Notes under the pieces: generated by a model
Seen by the model: only the letters and a program-made list of their open reading frames with translations
The model's database searches: none
Told to the model about the DNA's origin: nothing
Made by a program: the position numbers and the translations under genes
Assembly: GCA_964019415.1 (NCBI GenBank)
Contig: OZ025877.1
Span: 3,242,879-3,306,878, forward strand
Direction of reading: 5' to 3'
DNA: 64,000 nt
From: Ianthella basta
Lineage: Eukaryota > Porifera > Demospongiae > Verongiida > Ianthellidae
Part shown: positions 1-10,636 of the stretch, in pieces
Numbering within the stretch: position 1 is the first letter of the stretch
Layout of the letters: each line of letters starts with the position of its first letter

Positions 1-165
1 ATACCAAGTTGTATGCACAGTACATCGCCAGGAAGAAGGTAATGGACAAGGCCAATGCGGGGCATTGGCATCAGAATGAAAGACAGCTGTTTCATGGCTG
101 CAGTTTTGATGTAGTTGATGCTATAAACCATGGAGGATTCAACAGAAGCTATTCTGGACTACATG
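1..165 (+). CDS. Gene A, penultimate coding exon (partial): start of PARP catalytic domain, PARP14-like
   Basis: This is the 3' part of a macro-PARP gene whose upstream exons lie left of the window; reading starts at base 3. The peptide (KLYAQYIARKK... NERQLFHGCS... NRSYSGLHG) is nearly the same as the matching part of gene B (23830..23994), with two extra residues (HW) before QNER. The NAD-binding histidine of the H-Y-x triad is seen in LFHGCS (codon 93-95). The exon ends in phase 1 at a gtgag donor (166), the same place and phase as in genes B and C. The product would be a mono-ADP-ribosyltransferase of the PARP14 group. Confidence 0.8.
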
Positions 166-1361
166 GTGAGTGCACCACTACTAGTTTTATTTGTAGAATA
201 CTGAAGGTCTGAGCTTTTGGTGGATTCCGTCAGCAAAGTATGCAATTAACCCAAGACAGCCTTCTGCTCAGGACTGAATTCTATAAAGAGAATTGGAAGT
301 TCGGTTATGCAAAACTGTACAGTAAAGTTTGTGTCTCCACGCCTGCCTATGCATGAATTGACTGCCTACATCATACACCTGAAGCCCTGGACTGAAATCC
401 CTTAATAATGGTGCAATGGGACTATTATACTAAAAGGAGTATAGATTGACTTACTCACTCCACATGTAGTGACCTTGAAATGCACATCCTAGCTGGCTTC
501 CATGCATGTCTGTATGCCACAAACAGTTATGGTCTAGCATGTAATTGGGGCTCACCCAGTCACTCCCCACACTTCAAGTGAACAGCAGATACATACCTCT
601 AGAATTGCCAAGGAAACTTCCAACGGCAGTCTAATCTGATGAAAGGAAAGTTTAACTTACCTAACTGCTGTTCAGTCAACAATCACTGTAGAGATATTGG
701 GCATCTAGAGAATGTGTCCCTCCTTCTCAATAATTTGTACAACCTTGCGCTAAAGCTTGCAGCATATTAGTTACTCTCTCTCCAGCTATGTGTAGTACTC
801 CATCTCCTCCTTCCATGCATGGACATTCCTGTTCACTTTTACCTGTATATCCACCACTCACTCCCTTCCATCTCAGATTCTCTGCTTTCTGCCCATTTCA
901 TGATTCCATATTATAGTTGTATATCCAGCTAAATGCACACTTGCCAAGGGGGGCGGCAGGTCCTAAAAAGTGTGTGTGTGTGGGGGGGGGGGGGGGGTCC
1001 AAGGTCCAAACTATCAATCTCTCTATAAGGTTATAGGGCTACCCTATGGTTAGCTTCAAAGTGGCGGAACCCCCCCCCCCTTGCCGCTGCCCCTGCTTGC
1101 ATGTAGCTAGCTAGTGCCTGTCCTCCTGACCATCCACTGTCGTGCAACTGTCGAGTAACGGCTTCACTCCATGAAACTCATGTAAACATGATACACCCGT
1201 ACAAACCCGCACCCCCTCCAGCTTTGTGTTTACTTATCTCACTTTCAGCTCGTCAGTTGTACTGTGGTGTGTGTGAGTGCCTGCCTGTATGATGTGTCTG
1301 CCATCTGTCTTTGTACATGATCATGCCTTATATGACATTGTACTCTTTATCGCACTGACAG
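166..1361 (+). other. Intron of gene A
   Basis: Non-coding DNA between the two visible exons of gene A. It holds a run of GT followed by about 18 G (near 970-998) and a C run (near 1069-1081). With their flanks (gccaaggggggcggcagg near 945, and ccttgccgctgcccc near 1080) these form an imperfect inverted repeat of about 150 bp, perhaps a small MITE. No other gene or element is seen. Confidence 0.5.
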
Positions 1362-1648
1362 CTTCTCATTTTGGTAGAGGTTCCTACTTTGCTAGAGATG
1401 CCTCCTATTCTGCAAATGCCAGATATTCTGCCCCTGATCTCAATGGCCACCAGCACATGTATTTGGCTCGTGTTTTGACTGGGGAGTATACCACAGGGCA
1501 AAGCGGTTATCTTGTGCCACCTGCAAAGGACCCCAACAACCCGGCAGTTTTGTATGACTCGGTAGTGGATAATGTTCAGAATCCCAAAATTTTTGTAATC
1601 TTCTATGACCCTCAGGCGTATCCTGAGTACCACATTGAGTTTTGTTGA
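1362..1648 (+). CDS. Gene A, last coding exon: C-terminus of PARP catalytic domain
   Basis: An ag acceptor at 1360-1361 opens this exon in phase 1 and it ends at tga 1646-1648. It encodes the second half of the ADP-ribosyltransferase fold: the triad tyrosine in GSYFA (1385-1387) and the family-typical end FYDPQAYPEYHIEFC. The third triad position, which aligns with Glu988 of PARP1 and Leu of PARP14 in the strand xFVxFYD, is isoleucine (codon 1589-1591). H-Y-I is the signature of mono-ADP-ribosyltransferases rather than polymerases. The exon is highly similar to the last exon of gene B. The glycine-rich loop differs: ASHFGRG here against GTAYGKG in B. Confidence 0.83.
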
Positions 1649-2157
1649 TTGTTACCTATGTAGCTATAACACATGTACACATGCATGTAGTGTTCTTATT
1701 AATTTCCCTATGCATTTTTCTATTTAGCTAGCATGATAGGATTGATTATTTTAATGAACTTCTACAAAAGTGTGTAACTTTTTGTTGATATTTCATAATT
1801 AAGCAACCAAAGCTTGAAGGTGACAATTGCATATAGTTTCCATCATGTGTGATCAACATCACCATGCAATTGCAAGTACATATGCGTATACGTATACGTA
1901 CTAGTTTATTAATGTCATGAAAGTACTATATATAATTTATATACAATTATATATAAGAATGCTATACATTATGCAGTTTATATTAATAATAAATCGCAAT
2001 AATTGCAAGCATAATATATAAATTATACCAACATGTGCACATGCATGCATAATTATGTGATTGACCCTCGCCCACTTCAGCTTACTCCATTTAAAGCTGT
2101 AGTACTTGTGCAGGCCTATGTGGGGAGAATAAAAGTTTGGCCCCAGCTGGCCATGCA

Positions 2158-2219
2158 GCACATACACACACATGCACACACATGTACACCGCATGCATGC
2201 ATGCACGCACACACACACA
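2158..2219. repeat. Imperfect (CA)n microsatellite
   Basis: CA-rich stretch interspersed with catgca words, ending in acacacacacag. The short reading frames on both strands here (Cys/Val- or His/Thr-rich) are products of the repeat. Confidence 0.7.
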
Positions 2220-3110
2220 GCTAGCTAGCTATACACAATGAAACATATAAATTCTTGCTAGAAATATTAATATTAAATAGCTATCTCAGTCCCATTAAGG
2301 CATAGTGCACATGTGCAGTTATGGAGCCTTGATCCCTGTAAGGGTTCCTCCCCTTTGTTTGCAATTGTGTAGTGGTTCGCCATATAAACTTGCTATGTAA
2401 ACTGCAATGATTGCTACTTCCTGCGTGCGTATATAAAGGATAGGGCTAAGTGCATATTTTTCAAAATGGCGGACACCAAGCAAATAGACAATTTCTACCG
2501 GAAAAAGTCTCATGCCAGCTATGAAGGAGTCGCTGCAGGCTACTGTCACAACCTTTGCATGATAGAACAACATCAATCACCAGTTTTGTCAATTGTGCTT
2601 GCATTATTATCATAGCTACCCCACTAATGACCACGTGCACTCTAGAAGTGTATCAGCGACAAAGCACTGAACATGGCCATATAGGCTAGCTAGCACAGCT
2701 TTGTCTGCATGGCATCGAATAAAGATGAATGCATGTGGCTGAATCTTGCTTAAAGTCATTGTGGTATTGAGATCTTCCTTCTGCCTGTAGCTAAGGTAAC
2801 AATTATTGATGTAAGCACTTTAGTACACATGCAAAAAAGAAAATAGGCATTTGTTACACTTGTAGTGTAAATAGACAATTCATACATAGCTACAGACTTC
2901 CATATATGTGCTTCCGATCAAAAGAGAGGGGCACAAACTCAGAGTCTGTGATGAAACAATCTTGATACTAAAAGACCACAAACTGAAAATGCACTAATCT
3001 TACAGATCAGGTTATCTTACATGCATCTACAGCAAGTGTATGCATAGTATAGACATGTGATGAGTGACAGGGCCATACACAACAATACTGTTTCACAGTA
3101 GGTTGCATGG

Positions 3111-3590
3111 TCACACCCTCACTGCTGCACGTACCTCTATTCCCTGCACCACCACTGTCAATCCGCTGTCAGTCGCAAATTGCAGCAGGTCCTCAAGCAT
3201 CAGGGGATTGTTACACTGCGGCTCGTACTTCTTGTAAAACTGCCTCGCCTTCTTTCTCCACCCAGTTTTGCTGCTTCCGTCAAAAACGTACGCCAGGCAT
3301 TCGACCCCCATCCCAACGTGCCAATCACGCCCACACGTCTTCACTCTCTCATTCCGCTGCTTCCTCGGCTGCCATACGCCAGGGGTCCATAACAAAATCC
3401 ACTGGCGACACGCCCAGTGTTCTCCACCACCGCCTCCAGCTTGCCGACAAATTCGGTACCCGGTCGCCGGAATATCAGCTCCCCGGTCTTGGAGTAGTAG
3501 TACTCAATAGGTCCGACGTAGCCCTTGAAACAGTCCTACGCCTCAACGTCCAAGACCACCTTGTGGCCGCTTCTAACGTTGCCCATGTTG
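3111..3590 (-). pseudogene. Broken reading frame of unknown family (minus strand)
   Basis: Read on the minus strand from about 3590 down, a protein-like sequence appears in two frames. First comes GHKVVLDVEA, an in-frame stop (about 3536), then GYVGPIEYYYSKTGELIFRR and EFVGKLEAVVENTGRVA. After a frame change near 3330-3345 it continues as GVECLAYVFDGSSKTGWRKK, with QFYKKYEPQCNNPLMLEDLL further on, to a stop at 3111. The composition looks like real protein, so this is probably a decayed gene or transposon protein. I do not recognise the family. It lies opposite to genes A and B. Confidence 0.35.
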
Positions 3591-3989
3591 CTTGCAAATG
3601 GGTTACGAGCAACGGCCACACCCATTTAAGTGCATGTGATTATCACGCGAGCGCTCGAGGCGGAAGTTATAATGACACAAGTCAGCTGATGGTTGTGTGC
3701 TTCCGAGAATAGCGCATTCGCCGGAAAGCCCCTATCTTTCTCAGTACGCTGAGTCATCATACCCTCGTGTTGCGTCTTCTTGTTCCAGTTGTAGAAAGGA
3801 TCAACGGTGACGCGTGATCACTTTGTTGTTAGAGTCTAAGACACCTTCCCTGAGTGCACCTCCATTGGGCAGTTGTTCGGTATGTTGGCTAGTTAGTGAA
3901 CAGTAGTTTGAGTGTGTTGTGTCATACAGTAATTGTTCCAAATGGAAGCTTACTAATGTAAGCGTGAATCAGTGAATCAGCTAGTGGTA

Positions 3990-4229
3990 TCAACAGACAG
4001 CCAACGGGGCACACATCTGTAGTCGGACGTCGTCGCGTTGCATCCCCGACTCTTGGTCCCCAGCCCCGAAGCGCACGTAGACTAACCAGTAGTTAAACCA
4101 CGTACGCGTTATGTTGAAACGGTCCCTTCGTCCCGATGAATAAGTAGATTCAAGGAACACGAAGTGCTTGAATGTTAAATTCAAATTCAAAGTTTTTTTT
4201 TTGAATTTCTCAGACGGTAGCCCATACAT
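3990..4229 (-). pseudogene. Possible decayed exon, unknown protein
   Basis: An open minus-strand stretch with protein-like composition (FVFLESTYSSGRRDRFN, then WFNYWLVYVRFGAGDQESGM). It may be a piece of the same lost minus-strand gene as the broken frame at 3111-3590. No family is recognised and chance cannot be excluded. Confidence 0.2.
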
Positions 4230-4603
4230 TAATTAATAGCTAGAATCCGATCGATACCGTTTTTACCACCTATTATGCATGTGGTCATATGCTGTTAACT
4301 TCTGTCAACAGCAACAGTTTCGAATAGGCTAAGGTATCACAATAGAATGACAAGTTATGATTGTGCAGAGAGCTGGAAGTGTGTTGTCTTGTGGCATTTT
4401 CTGTGCCTAAAGGCTAAAGATGTCACTTGGTATGTAGAATCATTCAGACTTTGATGCATCACATGCCATGTGTACAGGGCCCTACCTACGTAGTTGAGTC
4501 TCACTTGTTATGTAGCTGTTTATGTGTGTGTCATGGCCCACATGCAGATTTTATCTATGTACGGCTGTACATGCTGATGTGGTAGCAGGTGATTGTCTGC
4601 AAC

Positions 4604-4784
4604 ATGGCGGCAAGTAATCTCTTCTACATCAAAGTACTTGGGATTCAGCCTGATTTTACCATCGATGACATTGTCGCCTACTTTCAGACAGCACGTTGTG
4701 GATCTGGGATTGTGGACAAGGTAATTTATCTCGATGCAAAGAAGTCAGCGGTATTGATTGGGATAGAAGGGCTGACTGACAGAG
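4604..4784 (+). CDS. Gene B exon 1: N-terminal RRM-like half-domain
   Basis: The start is ATG 4604, in a strong context (a at -3, G at +4: aacATGG); the frame is open slightly further upstream but without another ATG. It encodes MAASNLFYIKVLGIQ and FQTARCGSGIVDKVIYL, the first strands and helix of an RRM-like fold, as in exon 1 of gene C. A phase-1 donor (gtgagt) follows at 4785. The rest of the RRM is encoded at the start of exon 2, after a 7.2-kb intron filled with transposons. Additional 5' non-coding exons are possible. Confidence 0.78.
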
Positions 4785-7700
4785 GTGAGTACAGTTTGTG
4801 GGTATTTTGGCTTGGTATGTGGTATGTGGTATATGTGCATTATGAGCAACTTTCCTGCACCGTGCTGCAAACCAACCTATTTCTGCCAGACCCTTCGTCC
4901 CTTCCTGCACTTGGCTTGCTGAAGAAGGGCTTGGAAATGAGACTGTGTACATTTATTGTGTATGCTGATACTAAATGAAACTGTATAGTCTTCCCTATGG
5001 GTACATTGCATGGTGTGGCCTTAGTATCCCATTCAGTATGTATCAGACTATATTTCTCAGGTGATTTGGTGTGTCAATGCCTCAGCTGGCCATGGGCATG
5101 CATGCATTCATGTACGTATTTACTACTAATTTCTTAGGGGATGGTTATTTCGCTATTGTCATTGCAAGAGTAGGCCACTTGTGATTCATTAGGACTGCTG
5201 TCCTAGCAAATTTATATACACCCACAGGGACTGCTTCCAGAAATGGTGTGACCTTTGAAGACTCATACTCTGTGTTTTTCAGATATATTATACAAATTGA
5301 ACCCATCTAATATATAAAGCCCAAGTGTCTGTGTGTGTGTTCGCTATGCGTGTGTGTGTTTCTTGCTCCATCACCCTCAAACTTGCTGTGGTTGCTAGGG
5401 GCACTGGGGTTCAGGTTATAGAGGGGTTGACGTGGCCCGTCTTGCAGTTTGCGGAGTGTTACCGTATTTGCTCTATTAAACGCCGCTCTCTATTAGTCGC
5501 CGCTCTCTAATAGTAGCCGCACCTTCGGATTTGCTGAAAGAAATAGTAGCCGCTCTCTATTAGTAGCCGCGGCTAGTATTCGAGTAGACAACCTTGGGAT
5601 CGCTTGACGGCAATAGCAGAGATAGCAATACAAGCAAAACGTATACAGTAGCTACATTTTAAGGATTGTAGAAAGCATAGTATAATGAGTTAGCAGTCTT
5701 CTAGAACAAGTTCATTCTCCTCCAACTCTTCTTCGTCCTCTTCAACGTCGGCGAAGGGGTCTGATTCCGCGAGCGAATCTGTTGCAGTGGCAAGCGCGGC
5801 AGTGTCTCTTTCAATTGTCTTCCTGGCGTCTGCAGCCACTCCACCTTCCTTAAGACAGTGGATTTCTCCGTCTTCCGTGCCGTCTGTGTGCACGGAAATC
5901 CCACACGCTCGGAAGGACTTCCTTACGGTCTCTGTTGGAAGCGCCTCCCAGTCTACTCTTTCACCCACTGGAGGCACAACGCTTTGCTGGGAGCACGCAC
6001 ATTCCCAGTGGCTGTGTAAGTCTTGGGACCGGTTAAGGTAGGGGCTTTTCTCAAAGCCCCTACTTCACAAAAGACTTCTTCGACCGAGTCACCGACGGAT
6101 GCCCACTGAGTTTAATAAACGCCGCTCTCTATTAGTAGCCACTCTCCAATAGACGCCGCACCAATTGCCTAGCGAAATAAATAGTAGCCGCGGCGTCTAA
6201 TAGAGCGAATACGGTATCCTTCCATTTCTGCTTTTTCTTCCTGGATGATCGCCATTTTCTAATAATCGTTCCTGTTGACTTCCGGTTTTGCCCCGATATG
6301 ATTCGCTGTCGTCCCATGCATGTTTGAATTTATACCGATATTCATCATCAATGTTTGAGCCGTAGCAGTATCATGGTTGCTGAGCGCATTGGGGGAAAGG
6401 CATTGGGCGCCGTAGCTCGCCAATGATGGCCCACTCTGCTAGCAATCATATAACGGACACTTTGCAAGTATGGGCATACTGAGATGTAGTAATTTCAATA
6501 TGTTATGCAAGCAATGCCACACTATGGCACTGCTACTCTAATTTGAAGTCAATTCCAAGGGAGAACTGTTCAGTGTATATGGTCTTGAACTGCTATGAGC
6601 AAGTATCAAATTCGAATGGAAGCCGAGGTTGTAGTTTTAAAGCAACAAGTTGGGTAGTCATCTTGTTACATCAGGATATAGTGTTACACTGTGTGCTGTG
6701 TCACTTCATTTTCCTCTTCCCCCCCTTCTTTCCTTACCATGTTTAGTTCTGAACGTTGTCTTCCATTGTTTCACTTAATTATACAGTGAAACTTATGTAA
6801 GATGGTCACTGTGTTAGGCAGCCACCTCTGTAAAACAGCCAGCCTCCCTGGCCTCAAATAGCATTAAAGCACTGCAATCTACCTCTGTAGAGCAGTCACC
6901 TCTCAATGAAAATGCTAAAGTGCTAAACCCTCAGCCTAATGTGCTATATAGAAAGTTTCAGTCATTTGAATCAAAATGTTTATTAGAATGTTTGGTTCTG
7001 TATTATAGGTCCACTGTTGCAGTTTTTTTTTAAATTTTCATATTGATAGTGCTTTGTGAAACGTTTTCAATGATACCTATTTCAATGTCCTTTGCCTCAC
7101 AATGGGGAGTTACGAGGGCGCAAAGTTTCAAAAAAGCCAATTATGCATGGGCGTTTCTGGTTTTCTGGCCTAACAATGCTAAAACGTCGTGACATCACAG
7201 TAGGCTCCAAAATGTTTGCGCAAGTATGGAGGAGAGTAGGCCAGGCAACGGACTGAACAAGAAATCGTTATCTCCTGCGAGTCTTGCTCTCACGATGAAG
7301 GCGAAACTTCTTGAGATGATGAATGAGATACCCCTACTGATTCTGAAATAGATCTGGGCATGCGGGTTGCGCAGCTGTACGGCACAACATCTATTTTTGC
7401 GACACAACAATAATACAGTGACGCCCGTTCTCAGCCCTACAAACGCAGATTTGCAGCATTCTTGAACTGTTACAAGGGCATATGAAACAGAGATGGTACA
7501 CCAGCCTAGAGCTGATTTGTCACCTCCTACAAGGCATAATAGCTGAAAATACGAAGTGTGCCGAAAACATAAAAGTTTCTAAGAGCTCTCATCATCCCCG
7601 AATGTCTTGACTTCTTGGTTAGTCCGGTTTTGCCCTTAATGTTCGGCATATGCAAACTGCAACGGTAGCAAATTGCGTTGTGGGAAGAAACGTATTACAA

Positions 7701-10544
7701 TGACGTCATGGGATCATTGCGCAAGCCTAAAACCTGCATAACTTGAGCCCATCCTTCGGCCATCGAGCCGCTTTCACCTGCGTAAGACAGCGCTTTCCGC
7801 TTTATAGCTTATGTCACTCACAGCCTTCTACTTTGCTTTCGTTTTTTTCGGCGTTTTTTCGGCACATGGTTCTGGGGCCCAGGAGGAGTTTTGTAACAAA
7901 GGAATTCACTGCGAATTCCTTAATCTACTTACTACTTACTACGGCCTAGCTCCATTATAATAAGAAGACTAGTAGAGAAGGGCGCCGAAGGCGCTCTTCT
8001 CTGCTTCGGCGCCCAACGCAGGTGCTGTCGATGCCAGTGCTTCTGATGCAAAACACTTCCAAACCTGGCTACCAAGTGATAGCTATAGATGCTGTGGTTG
8101 CTGCTATCTATAGAGTTGCATGCAGCTGACTCCTCTTCCACCACGAATCACCTTCTGCAAGGTCAAGCGTCTTGTATTGCCCTCCAAATTAAACAGAACT
8201 GACTTATGATGGCCTCTTTGAGCTGATTCCTGGTTGTTCTCTTGAGCTGACTCCTGGTTGGTCCTTTGAGCTGACTCCCCTTGAGCTGGCTCCTGCTTTT
8301 CCTCTGGAGCTGACTCCTGTGAGTGAAGGTTGTGTGATGGTCTTGGAGTTCTGACAGTTGTCTTCGGTTCCTAAGAGCTCTCATCATCCCCAAATGTCTT
8401 GACTTCTTCGTTAGTCCGGTTTTGCCCTTAATGTTCGGCATATGCGCACTGCAACAACGTATTACAATGACGTCATGGAAACATTGCGCAAGCCTATAAC
8501 CCGCATAACTTGAGCCCATCCTTTCGCCATTGAGCCGCTTTCACTTGTGTAAGACAGCGCTTTCCGCTATATAGCTTATGTCACACACAGCCTTCTACTT
8601 TATGCTAAAACAATAGCAAAGAAGCCGTCGCACCATCTCCCCAGGAGAAGTTTTGTAACAAAAGAATTCACTGCAAATTCTGTAATCTACTTTGCTTTCC
8701 TCTGTAAAACAAAAATGGCGTCCCATAGTAACGTATGGCGAGTTGGCGCAAAACCTTCATTTCGCAAGCTTTCGCAGGAAAATCCAACCGAGGACACCCT
8801 CTGGATAACGCTTCAACATTCGGACTGCGTTTGCTGCGAACCCTTCGCACGATTCTGGAGATTAGTGCGGACAAAAAATTGGCTTAGCTCCATTATAATA
8901 AGATTATTATTTAAGTGCACCGTGTTGTATAATACAAACACTAGGGTGTCAGCCCCATGCAGCACTATGTAATAATTGAATGTAACAAAGCATCAAAAGA
9001 ATCACAATGGGCATAGTTCTTTAAGGGCAGCTTGTCCTTTTTCGCCACATCCTCTGCAGCGCCTTCTGTACTCCTCCATCTCCAGGGCCGGCGCCAGTAG
9101 TCCGGCAGGTCCGGCATTTGCCTACCTTTTCAGGCTAAACTCCAAAAAAGTTAAACTGAAATAGCTAGCAAGTACACAAAATGTGAATTGTGTGAATTGC
9201 CTGAATGAGCTTACCTGATTTTTTAATAACTAGAAGCATTGAAGGTATTTTACTTCTAAGTAATTTGAATGTCCATTTTTAGGGGGAAACATAACCAATT
9301 ACCGACGAGGTGTCCAAAAGCGCCATCTTATGAGCCAGCCATGTGATATAAGATTGCGCAACCACCCTCGTGATACAGGCCTCAAGGTTTAATTGTTTCC
9401 GGCTTTGTTCGTTCGGTTTGTTCAGCGCTGTGCTTGGAGAAAAGATCCTACGCCACAGTGACAACCTCAGCCAAACACTACAGTCAACAACTATGTCTGC
9501 AGTTGAGGGACAGAAGATCACATCTATGGTTGTCAATACTCTGAAAGCCATGCGATCAGATGAGGCTTTCGAGTTGTTCTGGAAGTACGTAACAGATATG
9601 GCTATGTCACTTGAAGTTGAAGATCTAGTTCTTCCAAGGAAAAGAAAAACGCCAAATCGCCTTACTGATGTAGGCAGCATGGGTGCAGAGACGGAGTATT
9701 TCCCCAGTACCCCAATTGAGCTTTATCGTCAACTGTATTTTGAAGCACTTGATTCTGCTACTTCTTGTATTGTAGACCGCATGGAACAACCAGGGTACAA
9801 GGTGTACTCAGTGCTGGAACAGCTTTTGCTGAAATCCTGCACAGGTGATGACATTGAGGACTGTTTCCAAGCTGTTTGCTCCTTTTACAAAGATGATTTT
9901 CAACCTGATGATTTACGTTCTCAGCTTACCACATTTGGAGTGAATTTTAGGTCCACTTTCAAGGATTGCAGCATTCAGCCATCACTTTTCGATATCAAGA
10001 AATATTTCTTGTCACTATCAAAGGGCCAGTGCCAACTCATCAATCATGTTTTGAGACTGCTCCAACTCATTTTGGTCATGCCTGCCACTAATGCCACATC
10101 AGAGCGATCATTTAGCGCATTGAGGAGAGTCAAGACATATTTAAGGAGCACCATGAGCCAAGTTCAGCTGAACAACCTTTTGCTGTTGCATGTCCATAAG
10201 AACTGTACTGACTCCCTAGATGCACACATAGTTGGCAATGATTTTGTTGAAGGGTCAGAACACAGACTACGAGTCTTTGGAAAGTTCTGATTATTATTTC
10301 AGTACTGTAATATTTTATATACAGACTCAATACATTACTCTGAGAGTAATGTATTGATTATATTTATTGACTTGCAAGTTTTCATCCATTTTTGCCGGAC
10401 CACCCGGAAACTGCTTGCTCCGGGCCTGATCTCTGCATGACTCCTCCAGTACCCATATCACCCTCTCTTCGTCCTTCATGCTCTCCCATCCCACCACTAT
10501 CTCATTCATAAGCCTTGCACATGTATGTGCATGTGTGCATAAGG

Positions 10545-10636
<92 letters not shown>

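Larger units (their letters stand above)
1649..4603. other. Spacer between genes A and B
   Basis: About 3 kb of mostly AT-rich DNA with no intact gene. It contains a CA-rich microsatellite (about 2158-2219), a broken minus-strand reading frame (3111-3590) and a second minus-strand open stretch (3990-4229). The promoter of gene B must lie here or in unseen upstream exons, but no core-promoter motif can be called. Confidence 0.45.

Noticed and set aside
9..212. Extension of the gene A exon past base 165
   Set aside because: After the conserved phase-1 donor the sequence no longer matches the paralogues; it is intron read-through.
4785..4978. Extension of gene B exon 1 past 4784
   Set aside because: The frame stays open for about 60 codons but leaves the RRM homology exactly at the donor used in gene C.
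9075..10436. 8-bp target duplication around the hAT remnant
   Set aside because: The flanks share only atctc next to the ends, which is too short to call.
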